DNA of 64,000 nucleotides from Rhodococcus sp. 14-1411-2a (GCF_002259485.1 NZ_NPGA01000015.1:248001-312000); one strand, 5' to 3'. Numbered from the stretch's first letter, positions 44,260 to 53,990 are shown. The notes: generated by a model not told the origin, from the sequence alone. Translations and numbers: made by a program.

Positions 44260-45246
44260 TCAGGCCTTGCGTCGGCCGATCACCGCAGCCAGCCCGCCGC
44301 CCACCGCGCCCAACGCCAACGCCGTGGGCACACCGATCTTGGCGGCCTTGCGTCCGGTGCGGTAGTCGCGGATCTCCCAACCCCGGTTCTTGGCCAGCTC
44401 ACGCAGATCGGTATCGGGGTTGATCGCCACGGCGGTGCCGACCAGCGAGAGCATCGGCACGTCGTTGTGGCTGTCCGAATACGCGGTGCAGCGCTTGAGA
44501 TTGAGACCCTCACGCACCGCCAGCGAGCGCACCGCGTGCGCCTTGCCGATGCCGTGCAGGATGTCGCCGACGAGACGGCCGGTGAACACTCCGTCCTTGC
44601 TTTCGGCGACGGTTCCGAGCGCGCCGGTCAGGCCGAGACGCTTGGCGATGATCTGGGCCAGTTCGAGGGGAGTGGCCGTCACCAGCCAGACCTGCTGACC
44701 GGCGTCGAGGTGCATCTGCGCCAGAGCCCGGGTGCCGGCCCATATCTTGTCGGCGATCATCTCGTCGTAGATCTCCTCGCCGAGCCGGGTCAGCTCCGAG
44801 GTGGGACGGCCGGTGATGAACGAGAGCGCCTTCTCTCGTCCGCTGGCCACATCCTCGCTGTTCTCCTTGCCGCTGACCCTGAATTTGACCTGCTGCCAAG
44901 CGAATTGGGCCAGATCGCCGCTGGTGAAGTATTTCCGGGCGGCCAACCCGCGAGCGAAGTGAATGATCGACGCGCCCTGCACCATCGTGTTGTCCACGTC
45001 GAAGAAGGCCGCAGCAGTCAGATCCCGGGGAACGGCCCCCTCGGACTCGATCTGCAACGCCAGCGCGGCATCGGCACTGGCCTGGCCTGCAACGTTGGCG
45101 CGAACCTCGGCATCGCTCGGACCGAACGGATTGCGGATTCTGCGGATGCGGCGCTTGAACTGCTTGTCCTCGCGCGGATCGTTCGTATCGACCATGTCGA
45201 TATCGGGCGTGTTCTCGATCGGCAGGTCTGTTCCCCCGTCACTCAC
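44260..45246 (-). CDS. HAD-IB family phosphatase (SerB1/Rv0505c-like)
   Basis: The 328-residue protein has an N-terminal extension of about 78 residues and then a HAD-IB domain. The nucleophile motif is [11 protein letters not shown] (Asp83, Asp85), followed by VWLVTATP (motif II), the [10 protein letters not shown] lysine and [11 protein letters not shown] (motif IV). A glycine-rich membrane helix closes it (about 305-323). M. tuberculosis calls this serB1, but a phosphoserine substrate is not established; related actinobacterial proteins act on other phosphates. The C-terminal helix suggests membrane attachment. Confidence 0.87.
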   Translation of the reverse strand: MSDGGTDLPIENTPDIDMVDTNDPREDKQFKRRIRRIRNPFGPSDAEVRANVAGQASADAALALQIESEGAVPRDLTAAAFFDVDNTMVQGASIIHFARGLAARKYFTSGDLAQFAWQQVKFRVSGKENSEDVASGREKALSFITGRPTSELTRLGEEIYDEMIADKIWAGTRALAQMHLDAGQQVWLVTATPLELAQIIAKRLGLTGALGTVAESKDGVFTGRLVGDILHGIGKAHAVRSLAVREGLNLKRCTAYSDSHNDVPMLSLVGTAVAINPDTDLRELAKNRGWEIRDYRTGRKAAKIGVPTALALGAVGGGLAAVIGRRKA

Positions 45247-45401
45247 TTCTGTCCACCTCCCAGTCGAGTCGCTCGCCGCAAGCCTAGTCGGGGTTGTCCG
45301 GACGACAGGCGAAGGGCAGCACTCGACCCCTGTCGGTCGGCCCCACGTGAGACCGGGGACTGTGACCTTCGTCTCCGTTACGGCCGTGTCACAGTGGAGG
45401 C

Positions 45402-45683
45402 ATGCAGACGACCCCCACCGGCGTGGCTCTTCTCACCCGTGCAGGCTGCCATTCCTGCACTCACGCGCTCGAGGTCCTGAACGAGGTGTGCCGCGAATTC
45501 GACGTGGCAGTGACCGTCGTCGACGTCGACGAGGCGGCAGCGGAATCGCCTGACCTGCGTGCGGAGTACGGGGATCGCGTGCCCGTGGTGCTGCTCGACG
45601 GCATCGAACACAGTTACTGGGAGGTAGACGTGCCGCGGTTGCGGGCCGATCTGACCCGGGCAGGGCACCCTAAGAACGTGTGA
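45402..45683 (+). CDS. Glutaredoxin-like thiol-redox protein (Rv0508-like)
   Basis: The 93-residue protein has a thioredoxin fold with the active site CHSC (Cys16, Cys19) and the cis-proline region RVPVVLLDG. It belongs to the glutaredoxin-like DUF836 group. Because the organism uses mycothiol (mshA above), it may work with that thiol or with thioredoxin reductase. It precedes rex-hemA by 157 bp; the M. tuberculosis order is likewise Rv0508-hemA. Confidence 0.85.
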   Translation: MQTTPTGVALLTRAGCHSCTHALEVLNEVCREFDVAVTVVDVDEAAAESPDLRAEYGDRVPVVLLDGIEHSYWEVDVPRLRADLTRAGHPKNV

Positions 45684-45723
45684 TTGCTCTCGCGTGTGCA
45701 GGTGAGGGCCGGTGTGCGCAACT

Positions 45724-45741
45724 TTGTTCATTCGTTCACAA
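45724..45741 (+). promoter_or_regulatory. Rex operator (ROP-like) upstream of rex
   Basis: TTGTTCATTCGTTCACAA matches the Rex operator TTGTGAANNNNTTCACAA at 12 of 14 defined positions, with the right half-site perfect. It lies 100 bp before the rex GTG, in the gap behind the glutaredoxin gene, so autoregulation of the rex-hem transcript by the NADH/NAD+ ratio is likely. Confidence 0.65.
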
Positions 45742-45840
45742 GCAGTTACCGTGGTGTGAACAGCGTCCGTGAAATAGACACGAACGCAGGATCAGCGTGA
45801 AGATCGGCCGTCGTTGCCGTTCGGACGAGGAGCCCCAGAC

Positions 45841-46671
45841 GTGACCGAAGAGCGCCCGTCGCCCAGCGGCGTAGAGCGGGTCATCCCTCAGGCTACGGTC
45901 ACCCGTCTGGCGACGTACCTGCGGGTCCTCTCGATCCTCGCAGACGAGGGCGTTCTGATCGTCTCCAGTGAAGAACTGGCCACCGCAGCAGGCGTCGGAT
46001 CGGCGAAACTGCGCAAGGACCTCTCCTTCCTCGGCCCCAACGGCGTCCGCGGAGTCGGCTACGACGTGGCCCGCCTGCGCGCCAAGATCGACAGCGCACT
46101 CGGACTCGACCGCGGCCACCGCGTCGTCCTCGCCGGAGTCGGCAACCTCGGGCAGGCGCTGGCCGGCTACGGCGGATTCGCTCGACGCGGCTTCACGATG
46201 GTCGGCCTCTTCGACAGCGACCCGGCGCGAGTGGGCACCGACGTCGACGGACTCACCGTCCGGCACGTCGACGAACTCGTCGTCGCCTGCCGCGAACTCG
46301 AAGCGACCATCGGCGTCATCGCCACCCCCGACCAGGCCGTGCGCAGCGTCGCCGAGAAGCTCGTCTCCGGTGGCGTCGAATGCATCCTGAGCTTCTCACC
46401 CATGGTTCTCGACGTCCCCGAGCACGTCGAGGTGCGACGCGTCGACCTGGCCGTGGAGATGCAGGTGCTCTCCTTCAACAGCTCCCGCAACGTCTCCGGA
46501 CCTGCCGATATCGCCGGTCCGGCCATCGTCACCGCGCCCCGACCGCAGCCGGTCTCGCCGCCCCCGCTCACGTCCACGGCACGTCTCGGCCGCAGTCACG
46601 GCCCGCGCATCGCCGGCAACCCAAGCCCAGTCAACAGTTCGACAAGAAACGGATCGGTGATTGCACCGTGA
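45841..46671 (+). CDS. rex: Redox-sensing transcriptional repressor Rex
   Basis: The 276-residue protein has an N-terminal winged helix (about 15-85: [40 protein letters not shown]). A Rossmann domain (about 88-215) follows with [12 protein letters not shown] and [11 protein letters not shown], which senses NADH/NAD+. An extra disordered tail (about 225-276) rich in Pro and Ser follows. NADH releases Rex from DNA. GTG 45841 starts the conserved part; the stop overlaps hemA. The rex-hem linkage is as in Streptomyces and is absent from M. tuberculosis. Confidence 0.95.
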   Translation: MTEERPSPSGVERVIPQATVTRLATYLRVLSILADEGVLIVSSEELATAAGVGSAKLRKDLSFLGPNGVRGVGYDVARLRAKIDSALGLDRGHRVVLAGVGNLGQALAGYGGFARRGFTMVGLFDSDPARVGTDVDGLTVRHVDELVVACRELEATIGVIATPDQAVRSVAEKLVSGGVECILSFSPMVLDVPEHVEVRRVDLAVEMQVLSFNSSRNVSGPADIAGPAIVTAPRPQPVSPPPLTSTARLGRSHGPRIAGNPSPVNSSTRNGSVIAP

Positions 46672-48080
46672 GTGTCCTTCTCGTCGGGATTTCGCACCGT
46701 AGCGCTCCCGTCGCAGTCCTCGAGCGTGTCGCCATCACGGACACCGATCGCCCGAAACTGACCGACAAGTTGATGGCCAGCGGAAGCATTTCCGAGGTCA
46801 TGGTGGTATCCACGTGCAATCGCGTCGAGATCTACGCCGTCGTGGACGCGTTCCACGGCGCGCTGACCGCCGTCGGCGAAGTTCTCGGTGAGCACTCCGG
46901 TCTCGAGGTCGCGGACCTCACCAAGCACGCCTACGTCCGCTACAGCGAGGCCGCCGTCGAGCACCTCTTCGCCGTGGCCAGTGGCCTCGACTCGATGGTC
47001 ATCGGCGAGCAGCAGATCCTCGGCCAGATCCGCTCGGCGTACGCCGCCTCGGACGGGCAGCAGGCATCGGGCCGGGTGATGCACGAACTGGCTCAGCAGG
47101 CCCTGCGCGTGGGCAAGCGCGTGCACAGCGAAACCGGAATCGACGCCGCCGGAGCCTCGGTGGTCTCGGTCGCCCTCGACCGCGCTGCGGACCTGTTCGG
47201 CGGTTCCCTCGCCGGCCGCAAGGCCGTCGTCCTCGGAGCCGGTGCGATGGGCGGACTCGCCGTCGCGCACCTGGGCCGCGCCGGAATCGGCAGCCTGACC
47301 GTCGTCAACCGCACTCGCGAGCGAGCCGACCACCTGGCCGAGAACGCCGTGTCCAACGGCATCACGGCAACCTCGGTCGCGCTCGAGAACCTGGCCGACG
47401 CAGTCGCCGAGGCCGACATCCTCCTCACCTGTACCGGAGCGGTGGGGGCCGTGGTCTCCATCGCCGACGCCCACCTCGCTCTCGCCCGCCGCGGCTCCGA
47501 TCGACCGTTGGTGATCTGCGACCTCGGTCTGCCGCGCGACGTCGACGCCGCGGTGTCGGGTCTGCCGGGCATCACCGTCTTCGACATGGAGTCCCTGCAG
47601 CGTGATCCTGCTGCCGGTGCCGCGGCGAACGACGCGTCCGCAGCTCGCGAGATCGTCTCGAGCGAACTCTCGGGATACCTTGCCGGACAACGACTTGCCG
47701 AGGTCACCCCCACTGTCACGGCACTGCGTCAGCGTGCCGCCGAGGTGGTCGAGGGAGAGCTGCTGCGGCTGGAATCGCGGCTGCCCGGACTCGACTCGCC
47801 GCAGCGCGACGAGGTGGCCCGCACCGTGCGCCGCGTCGTCGACAAGCTGCTGCATTCGCCCACCGTGCGGGTCAAGCAACTAGCCAGCACGCCGGGCGGG
47901 GATTCCTACGCCGCTGCGCTGCGTGAGTTGTTCGAGCTGAGCCCCGGCTCGGTCGACGCGGTTGCCATGCCGATGGAGATCGGCTCGCTGGAGCTGGTCG
48001 ACGATTTCACCGCCAGCCGTACCGATCTGCGCTCGGACTCCTACCCCAGCGATGCCACCGGTCAGGAGCGTGCCGAATGA
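46668..48080 (+). CDS. hemA: Glutamyl-tRNA reductase
   Basis: The 470-residue enzyme makes glutamate-1-semialdehyde, the first committed step of C5-pathway tetrapyrrole synthesis. The catalytic Cys50 lies in [27 protein letters not shown], the NADPH domain [15 protein letters not shown] and the C-terminal dimerisation helix are intact. GTG 46668 overlaps the rex stop and gives the family N-terminus [14 protein letters not shown]. The next gene, hemC, overlaps by ATGA. Confidence 0.97.
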   Translation: MSVLLVGISHRSAPVAVLERVAITDTDRPKLTDKLMASGSISEVMVVSTCNRVEIYAVVDAFHGALTAVGEVLGEHSGLEVADLTKHAYVRYSEAAVEHLFAVASGLDSMVIGEQQILGQIRSAYAASDGQQASGRVMHELAQQALRVGKRVHSETGIDAAGASVVSVALDRAADLFGGSLAGRKAVVLGAGAMGGLAVAHLGRAGIGSLTVVNRTRERADHLAENAVSNGITATSVALENLADAVAEADILLTCTGAVGAVVSIADAHLALARRGSDRPLVICDLGLPRDVDAAVSGLPGITVFDMESLQRDPAAGAAANDASAAREIVSSELSGYLAGQRLAEVTPTVTALRQRAAEVVEGELLRLESRLPGLDSPQRDEVARTVRRVVDKLLHSPTVRVKQLASTPGGDSYAAALRELFELSPGSVDAVAMPMEIGSLELVDDFTASRTDLRSDSYPSDATGQERAE

Positions 48081-49054
48081 CCGGCATCGTCAAGATCGGC
48101 ACTCGCGGAAGCCTTCTCGCGACCACCCAGGCCGACACCGTTCGGGTGGCCCTCGCGGCAGCCGGAGTCGAGGCGGAACTGGTGATCGTCAAGACCGCGG
48201 GCGACCTCTCTGCTGCGCCCGTACAGACGATCGGCGTCGGTGTCTTCACCGCGGCGCTGCGTGAGGCGCTGGCCGACGGCACTGTCGACATCGCCGTGCA
48301 CTCGTACAAGGATCTACCGACTGCGGCCGACGACCGGTTCACCATCGCCGCCATTCCCGCTCGCGAGGACCCGCGCGACGCCCTGGTCGCCCGGGACGGA
48401 CTGGTACTCGGTGAACTGCCCGCCGGCGCGAAGGTCGGCACGTCCGCGCCCCGCCGGATCGCTCAACTGCGTGCTCTCGGACAGGGATTGAACGTTCTGC
48501 CGTTGCGCGGCAACCTCGACACCAGGATCGGCAAGGTCGCGTCGGGTGAGCTCGACGCCGTCATCGTCGCCCGCGCCGGCCTGTCCCGTATCGGCAGGTT
48601 GGATGTCGTCACCGAAGCGCTCGACCCGGTGCAGTTGCTCCCGGCACCCGCCCAGGGCGCGTTGGCAGTCGAATGTCGCGTCGAGGACACCGATCTCGTG
48701 ACCGCGATCGCCACCCTCGACGACGCACACTCACGCGCCGCGGTGGCGGCCGAACGCGGACTGCTCGCCGAACTCGAAGCCGGCTGCACCGCTCCGGTCG
48801 GCGCGATCGCAGAGGTAGTCGAATCCATCGACGAGGACGGCCGCATCTTCGACGAACTGTCGTTGCGGGGCTGCGTCGCCGCCATCGACGGCAGCGACAC
48901 CATCCGCGCGTCGATCGTCGGATCACCCGACCGAGCCGAGGCGCTGGGCCGAGAACTGGCCCGCGAACTGCTCGATCTCGGTGCGCGCGAACTCGTTTCA
49001 GTCACCGAACCAGCACAGGCCGGTTCTCAGGTACAGGGTGGATCTCATGTCTAG
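48077..49054 (+). CDS. hemC: Porphobilinogen deaminase (hydroxymethylbilane synthase)
   Basis: The 325-residue enzyme polymerises four porphobilinogens to hydroxymethylbilane. The dipyrromethane cofactor Cys237 is in [31 protein letters not shown] and SAPRRIAQL with LRGNLDTR are the conserved substrate contacts. It overlaps hemA by ATGA. A basic small ORF starts inside its last codons. Confidence 0.97.
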   Translation: MTGIVKIGTRGSLLATTQADTVRVALAAAGVEAELVIVKTAGDLSAAPVQTIGVGVFTAALREALADGTVDIAVHSYKDLPTAADDRFTIAAIPAREDPRDALVARDGLVLGELPAGAKVGTSAPRRIAQLRALGQGLNVLPLRGNLDTRIGKVASGELDAVIVARAGLSRIGRLDVVTEALDPVQLLPAPAQGALAVECRVEDTDLVTAIATLDDAHSRAAVAAERGLLAELEAGCTAPVGAIAEVVESIDEDGRIFDELSLRGCVAAIDGSDTIRASIVGSPDRAEALGRELARELLDLGARELVSVTEPAQAGSQVQGGSHV

Positions 49055-49217
49055 GGCCATAACGGCACCCGTCCGCGGACGCGCCAAACGCAAGGCGACT
49101 CGTCCGGTGGTGCGAAGAGAGTCGATCGCCACCGCTCGACTGATTCCGAAACGGGGCACCGCAACCCCGATAGAACTGCAGTACCCACACAAGACAGCAC
49201 TGGAGAACAACCGATGA
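49047..49217 (+). CDS. Candidate small basic protein between hemC and hemD, 56 aa
   Basis: An open frame from ATG 49047 overlaps the end of hemC by 8 bp and ends in an ATGA overlap with hemD (49214), filling the whole 159-bp gap. The peptide is Arg/Lys-rich ([18 protein letters not shown]) with no membrane helix. Perfect tiling between two coupled genes suggests that it is translated, at least to keep coupling from hemC to hemD. It may have no function beyond that. No homologue is recalled. Confidence 0.4.
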   Translation: MSRAITAPVRGRAKRKATRPVVRRESIATARLIPKRGTATPIELQYPHKTALENNR

Positions 49218-50776
49218 GCCCAGTCCGCAAGAACACCAACGGACGGATCCTGTTCGTGGGATCCGGGCCGGGTGACCCGGCTCTGCTCACGGTCCGGGCA
49301 CGGGAAGTGCTCGGAGCGGCCGAGCTCGCGTTCACCGACCCCGACGTCGACAAGGGTGTCACCGCCCTCGTCGGTGCCGACGTTCCGCGTGACCCGGAGA
49401 CGGGTGAGAACGGTGTCGAGGTTCGTCCGGCACTCGGCGAACCGGCCGAGGTCGCCAAAACCCTTCTCGCCGAGGCCAAGAACGGCCACGACGTGGTTCG
49501 CCTGGTCTCCGGTGATCCGCTCACCACCGACTCGGTGATCGCCGAGGTCAGCGCCGTCGCTCGCACGCACGTGCCGTTCGAGGTGCTCCCCGGCCTGCCG
49601 TCGGGATCGGCCGTCCCCAGCTACGCAGGCATGGCACTCGGCTCGGGTCACACCGAGGCCGACGTCCGCGGCGAGGTCGACTGGGCAGCACTCGCAGCTG
49701 CTCCGGGCCCGCTCGTACTGCACGCCACGTCGGGTCACCTGGCCGAAACCGCCAGTGCCCTCGTCGAACACGGCCTCGCGCCGCAGACGCCCGCGGCCAT
49801 CACCGTCCGCGGCACCACCCGTCAGCAGCGCACCGTCGAGGCCACCCTCGCCACCCTCAACGACGCCGGATCCGAGCTCGTCGGATCGCTCGTCGTCACC
49901 GTGGGCAAGGTCGTCTCCGGCCGAAACAAGATGTCCTGGTGGGAATCTCGCGCACTCTACGGCTGGACCGTACTGGTGCCGCGTACCAAGGATCAGGCCG
50001 GGGAGATGAGCGATCGCCTCGTCACCCACGGAGCCATCCCCATCGAGGTCCCGACCATCGCCGTCGAGCCCCCGCGCAGCCCGGCCCAGATGGAACGCTC
50101 CGTCAAGGGCCTGGTCGACGGCCGCTACCAGTGGGTCGTCTTCACCTCCACCAACGCCGTGCGCGCCGTGTGGGAGAAGTTCGAGGAGTTCGGTCTGGAC
50201 GCTCGCGCGTTCTCCGGCGTCAAGATCGCCTGTGTCGGTGAGGCAACCGCGGCGAAGGTGCGCTCGTTCGGCATCAACCCCGAGCTCGTGCCCTCCGGTG
50301 AGCAGAGCTCGCTCGGACTGCTCGAGGACTTCCCGCCGTACGACGAGGTCTTCGACCCGGTCAACCGAGTTCTGTTGCCCCGCGCCGACATCGCCACCGA
50401 GACTCTCGCCGAGGGCCTGCGCGAACGGGGCTGGGAGATCGACGACGTCACCGCCTACCGCACCGTCCGGGCAGCACCGCCCCCCGCCGAGACCCGCGAG
50501 ATGATCAAGACCGGCGGCTTCGACGCAGTGTGCTTCACGTCGAGTTCCACCGTCCGGAACCTGGTCGGCATCGCCGGAAAGCCACACGCCCGCACGCTCG
50601 TTGCGTGCATCGGACCCAAGACCGCCGAGACGGCCGTCGAATTCGGTCTGCGCGTGGACGTGCAGCCCGAGTCGGCTCAGGTCGGACCGTTGGTCGAGGC
50701 ACTCGCCGAGCACGCGGCTCGCCTGCGCGCCGAGGGTGCGTTGCCCCCGCCGCGAAAGAAGTCACGTCGGCGCTAG
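49214..50776 (+). CDS. hemD: Uroporphyrinogen-III C-methyltransferase / uroporphyrinogen-III synthase fusion
   Basis: The 520-residue protein has an N-terminal CobA/SUMT-like domain (about 12-245, with FVGSGPGDPALLTVRA and RLVSGDPLTTDSVIAE). A C-terminal HemD domain (about 265-510, GWTVLVPRTKDQAGEM, FTSTNAVRAVWE, FTSSSTVRNLVG) follows. It cyclises hydroxymethylbilane to uroporphyrinogen III and may also methylate it towards sirohaem or cobalamin; the N-terminal domain looks diverged from true SUMT, so methyltransferase activity is not certain. M. tuberculosis Rv0511 has the same fusion. Confidence 0.93.
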   Translation: MSPVRKNTNGRILFVGSGPGDPALLTVRAREVLGAAELAFTDPDVDKGVTALVGADVPRDPETGENGVEVRPALGEPAEVAKTLLAEAKNGHDVVRLVSGDPLTTDSVIAEVSAVARTHVPFEVLPGLPSGSAVPSYAGMALGSGHTEADVRGEVDWAALAAAPGPLVLHATSGHLAETASALVEHGLAPQTPAAITVRGTTRQQRTVEATLATLNDAGSELVGSLVVTVGKVVSGRNKMSWWESRALYGWTVLVPRTKDQAGEMSDRLVTHGAIPIEVPTIAVEPPRSPAQMERSVKGLVDGRYQWVVFTSTNAVRAVWEKFEEFGLDARAFSGVKIACVGEATAAKVRSFGINPELVPSGEQSSLGLLEDFPPYDEVFDPVNRVLLPRADIATETLAEGLRERGWEIDDVTAYRTVRAAPPPAETREMIKTGGFDAVCFTSSSTVRNLVGIAGKPHARTLVACIGPKTAETAVEFGLRVDVQPESAQVGPLVEALAEHAARLRAEGALPPPRKKSRRR

Positions 50777-50822
50777 GTCCCACCAGAAGAGCCGAATAGC
50801 ACCCGGTCCGTAAGGAGTTCGC

Positions 50823-51797
50823 TTGTTCCCCACCGACCGTCCCCGACGCCTGCGCCGTACCCCGGCACTGCGTCGACTCGTGGCCGAGACCTCGCTCGAG
50901 CCACGGCATCTGGTGCTGCCGATGTTCGTGGCCGACGGCATCAGTGAGCCTCGGGCGATCAGCTCGATGCCCGGGGTCTATCAGCACACGCTGGATTCGC
51001 TGAGCGCTGCAGCCGAAGAGGCCGTCGCGGCCGGCGTCGGTGGCGTCATGCTGTTCGGGGTGCCGAGGCCCGAGGACAAGGACGAGACCGGCTCGGGTGC
51101 AACCGACCCGGACGGGATTCTCAATCGGGGTCTGGCGCGGCTGAAGGCCGACCTCGGGGATTCGACCGTCATCATGGCCGATACCTGCCTGGACGAGTTC
51201 ACCTCCCACGGGCACTGCGGAGTCCTGGGGGAGAACGGTTCGATCGACAACGACGCCACCCTGCTGCGGTACGTCGACATGGCCGTCGCGCAGGCGGAGT
51301 CCGGTGCGCACCTGCTCGGACCCAGCGGAATGATGGACGGGCAGGTCGGTGCCATCCGCGCCGGACTCGACGCAGCCGGACACGTCGAGGTCGGTCAGCT
51401 GGCGTACTCGGCGAAGTACGCCTCGGCGTTCTACGGGCCGTTCCGCGAAGCCGTCGGCTCGTCGCTGCAGGGCGATCGCCGCACGTACCAGCAGGACGCG
51501 GCCAACCGTCGTGAGGCCACCCACGAAGTAGAGCTCGATCTCGCCGAGGGTGCCGACATGGTGATGGTCAAGCCGGCCATGTCGTATCTCGATATTCTTC
51601 GCGACGTCGCCGAGATGTCACCGGTTCCGGTTGCGGCGTACCAGATCTCCGGGGAATATGCCATGATCACCGCCGCCGCTCAGAACGGCTGGATCGACCG
51701 CGACGCAGCGGTACTGGAATCGCTCGTCGGCATCCGGCGCGCCGGTGCCGATGTCGTACTGACCTATTGGGCTACCGAAGTGGCGGGCTGGTTGTGA
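50823..51797 (+). CDS. hemB: Delta-aminolevulinic acid dehydratase (porphobilinogen synthase)
   Basis: The 324-residue enzyme condenses two aminolevulinates to porphobilinogen. Schiff-base lysines are Lys198 (AYSAKYASAFYGPFR) and Lys250 (VMVKPAMSYLDILR). DTCLDEFTSHGHCG keeps two of the zinc-site cysteines. TTG 50823 is preceded by TAAGGAG at ideal spacing, which decides this rare start. The last codon overlaps the next membrane gene by GTGA. Confidence 0.97.
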   Translation: MFPTDRPRRLRRTPALRRLVAETSLEPRHLVLPMFVADGISEPRAISSMPGVYQHTLDSLSAAAEEAVAAGVGGVMLFGVPRPEDKDETGSGATDPDGILNRGLARLKADLGDSTVIMADTCLDEFTSHGHCGVLGENGSIDNDATLLRYVDMAVAQAESGAHLLGPSGMMDGQVGAIRAGLDAAGHVEVGQLAYSAKYASAFYGPFREAVGSSLQGDRRTYQQDAANRREATHEVELDLAEGADMVMVKPAMSYLDILRDVAEMSPVPVAAYQISGEYAMITAAAQNGWIDRDAAVLESLVGIRRAGADVVLTYWATEVAGWL

Positions 51798-52432
51798 ACG
51801 AATATCCTCCGAACAACAACCCGGACGGCAACCCCGACAGCAACACCCCGGGTAACCCACCGCCGCAGCCGGATTGGCAGCGCTGGGAGATGGAGCACGG
51901 GTTCCCGCAGCCAGGACCGGAGCTGGAGCCGACCCCGCGTCCGGCCCCCGTCGACGTCGAGACCGCTCGCCACCTGTGGTGGGGAGTGGCGCTGATCGGA
52001 GCGCTCTCGGCACTGTTCTCGGTGTGGACGCTGTTCGGGGCGCGCGAGGAATTTGCGCAGTCCTTGCTCGACGACCTCGCAGCGCAGGACGCGGCCGCCG
52101 ACATGACGGTGGAGTCCACGCAGTCGATGGTGACGGTGATGCTCGTCGTCACGGTGTTCGTCGTACTGGGATTCGGGGCCTTGTTCCTGTTCTGGGTGAA
52201 GCGAATGCGAGCGGGCAAGACGTGGGCGCGCATGCTGCTCACCGTCATCGGATCGTTCACCGTGTTCACCACGATCCTGGAACTGTTCTCCATCGCGTCG
52301 AGCGCGGGCGCGATGAACATCGTGATGAGTGTGCTCGGTATCGGCCAGGGAGTGCTGGCCGCCGGGGCGATCTACCTGATGCACCGTCGGGAATCCAACG
52401 AATACTTCGTCGCCGCTTCGGGACAGCGGTAG
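51794..52432 (+). CDS. Four-helix membrane protein after hemB (Rv0513-like)
   Basis: The 212-residue protein has a hydrophilic Pro/Asn-rich N-terminus (1-65), then four predicted helices (HLWWGVALIGALSALFSVW, MVTVMLVVTVFVVLGFGALFLF, MLLTVIGSFTVFTTILELF, NIVMSVLGIGQGVLAAGAIYL). GTG 51794 overlaps the hemB stop. It matches the kind of membrane protein placed after hemB in mycobacteria. No catalytic residues are seen and function is unknown. Confidence 0.8.
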   Translation: MNEYPPNNNPDGNPDSNTPGNPPPQPDWQRWEMEHGFPQPGPELEPTPRPAPVDVETARHLWWGVALIGALSALFSVWTLFGAREEFAQSLLDDLAAQDAAADMTVESTQSMVTVMLVVTVFVVLGFGALFLFWVKRMRAGKTWARMLLTVIGSFTVFTTILELFSIASSAGAMNIVMSVLGIGQGVLAAGAIYLMHRRESNEYFVAASGQR

Positions 52433-52491
52433 TTTTCAGAACTCGATAGTTTCGGGCGTGTTCGCGGCTCCCACCCCGCTGTGTGACTAGC

Positions 52492-52518
52492 ATCACTCTC
52501 GATATCTTCTCGAGTGAT
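52492..52518. promoter_or_regulatory. Inverted repeat ATCACTC-N13-GAGTGAT
   Basis: ATCACTC (52492-52498) and GAGTGAT (52512-52518) form a perfect inverted pair around AT-rich TATCTT. It lies 10 bp before the ATG of a small membrane protein. It may be an operator or a weak terminator for the gene before it. Confidence 0.4.
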
Positions 52519-52528
52519 CGGACCCGAC

Positions 52529-52702
52529 ATGGCAGAAAACATCCCTGCAGCAGCGAGCATGACGCAGCCGACCGCAGTACCGGCTGCCGATCGCGAGCCC
52601 TGTCCCGCCGAGAGCGGTCGCCCCGGCTGGGCCCTGCTGGGGCTGCTGCTCGCCGTCTCGGCCGCCATCGCAATCATGGCGCTGGGAATCTCTGCAGGCT
52701 GA
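52529..52702 (+). CDS. Small single-helix membrane protein, 57 aa
   Basis: An ATG-started frame of 57 codons has a polar N-terminus (1-32) and one strong membrane helix (WALLGLLLAVSAAIAIMALG) near the C-terminus. It lies alone between the four-helix protein and the next membrane gene. Third-position GC is high, in line with coding sequence. A GTG at 52514 could add five residues. No family is recognised. Confidence 0.5.
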   Translation: MAENIPAAASMTQPTAVPAADREPCPAESGRPGWALLGLLLAVSAAIAIMALGISAG

Positions 52703-52762
52703 GCGCGTCGCGTCGGCGAGAATCTCTGCCGGCCGGACTCACAGCTCGCCGACGGTGGCAGG

Positions 52763-53212
52763 ATGTCTGGCGTGAGCGCAGACACCGACGCACCGATCGC
52801 CCGGCCCCGAGTTGTTTCCGCCGCCTACTGGCTGTGGTTGGCCTCGGCAGTGCTGCTGATCGTCGTATGCATGATCGCCCTGACGCTCCCCGCCGACCAG
52901 ATCCGTGCGTCGTTCACCACCGGCGGTGCGACGGACGAGCAGATCGACTCCTTCCTGACGGTGTTCCGCGGACTCGGGGTCATCTTCGGAGTGGTCGGCT
53001 TGGCCGTCGGCCTGATGTCGGGCCCCGTCCGCGCCGGAGACCGCAGGTTCCGACGCGCCCTGGTGGCACTGTCGGGAGCCGTGGCGCTGCTGCTGACGTT
53101 CGCCGCGCTGGTGTTTCCGTTCGTGCTGCTGGTGATCACCGTTGCGCTGGTGGTCGCAGCCGTTCTGGTCTATCGGCCGTCGGCGCGGGAGTGGTTCGTC
53201 CGTGAGCAGTGA
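52763..53212 (+). CDS. Four-helix small membrane protein
   Basis: The 149-residue protein has four hydrophobic segments (about 18-42, 68-86, 100-120, 124-141). The first loop carries PADQIRASFTTGGATDEQIDS outside or inside the helices. It is the first of three overlapping membrane genes, and overlaps the next by 11 bp. No conserved catalytic motif is visible; it resembles general actinobacterial membrane proteins of unknown role. Confidence 0.75.
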   Translation: MSGVSADTDAPIARPRVVSAAYWLWLASAVLLIVVCMIALTLPADQIRASFTTGGATDEQIDSFLTVFRGLGVIFGVVGLAVGLMSGPVRAGDRRFRRALVALSGAVALLLTFAALVFPFVLLVITVALVVAAVLVYRPSAREWFVREQ

Positions 53213-53726
53213 GATGAACAGCGAGATGAACAGTGACATGAACAGCGAGACTCCCATCGACGAGCTCGTGCTCTTCCACGAGCCCGGTGGTCGGTGGCGC
53301 ATGCTGGCGTGGGGGCCGGTGTTCTGCCTGGTGGTACTCGCAGTCGAACTCGCATCGGGACCGGTGATCCACTGGTTCGCACTCGCACTGTTCTCGTTGA
53401 TCCTCGTCGGTCTCACGTACGTCCAGCTGCGCGCCGCGCGGATGCACGTGAGCGTCGAACTCACCACGCGTCGGCTGCGGCAGGGGACCGAGACCGTCGA
53501 TCTGGACGAGATCGACGACATCCTGCCGCCGGCGGAGTACGCCGACGGTGACTACGAACCGAAGAAGTGGGAGACCGCGCGGGTACTCGGCGAGCTGTCG
53601 GGTGTGCCGCGCAAGCGTCACGGCATCGGGCTGCGGCTGGTGGGCGGTGGGCTGGTGCAGGCCTGGGCGAAGGACGACGACGGGCTGCGTGCAGCTCTGG
53701 AAACGGCGAAGCGGGAGTACCTGTGA
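53202..53726 (+). CDS. Two-helix membrane protein with SEMN repeats
   Basis: The 174-residue protein begins with a 12-bp in-frame tandem repeat giving SEMN-SEMN-SDMN. It then has two membrane helices (about 31-72: MLAWGPVFCLVVLAVELA, WFALALFSLILVGLTYV). A soluble C-terminal domain with beta-strand pattern (HVSVELTTRRLRQGTETVDLDEI) may be PH-like. GTG 53202 is chosen because it lies just ahead of the repeats. It overlaps the genes on both sides. Function is unknown. Confidence 0.7.
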   Translation: MSSEMNSEMNSDMNSETPIDELVLFHEPGGRWRMLAWGPVFCLVVLAVELASGPVIHWFALALFSLILVGLTYVQLRAARMHVSVELTTRRLRQGTETVDLDEIDDILPPAEYADGDYEPKKWETARVLGELSGVPRKRHGIGLRLVGGGLVQAWAKDDDGLRAALETAKREYL

Positions 53727-53974
53727 GGAAGTCCCTCGGGTGGGCGGAGCTGGGGCTGGCTCTGCTCGCGGTGATCGGAGCTGTGGCGTGCTGGAATGCG
53801 GGCGTGCGCACCACCGAGTTTCCCGCGGTTGCCGACGTGTCCCCGGCATATTCGGGGACGTTCTACTCGGGGTCCTGGATCGCGCTGGCCGCTCTGGTCG
53901 TCACGGTGGCCGCACTGTTGATGGTCGACGGCGTCCGTCGGGTCCTCTCGGGACGTGCACCCCATACCGGGTAG
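53723..53974 (+). CDS. Small two-helix membrane protein, 83 aa
   Basis: GTG 53723 overlaps the previous stop by 4 bp and opens an 83-residue frame. It contains two membrane helices (WAELGLALLAVIGAVACW and WIALAALVVTVAALLMV) joined by a polar loop. The C-terminus reaches into the CsoR operator. It completes a three-gene unit of small membrane proteins with no known role. Confidence 0.65.
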   Translation: MRKSLGWAELGLALLAVIGAVACWNAGVRTTEFPAVADVSPAYSGTFYSGSWIALAALVVTVAALLMVDGVRRVLSGRAPHTG

Positions 53975-53982
53975 GGGTATGG
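53962..53982. promoter_or_regulatory. CsoR-type copper operator
   Basis: CCATACC (53962-53968) and GGTATGG (53976-53982) are perfect inverted halves around GGGTAGG, with an inner TACCGGGTA. This is the ATACC/GGTAT pattern of CsoR/RicR operators. It lies 8 bp before the csoR ATG, overlapping the end of the membrane gene, so csoR and the chaperone after it should be copper-induced. Confidence 0.7.
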
Positions 53983-53990
53983 TGGGCGTT

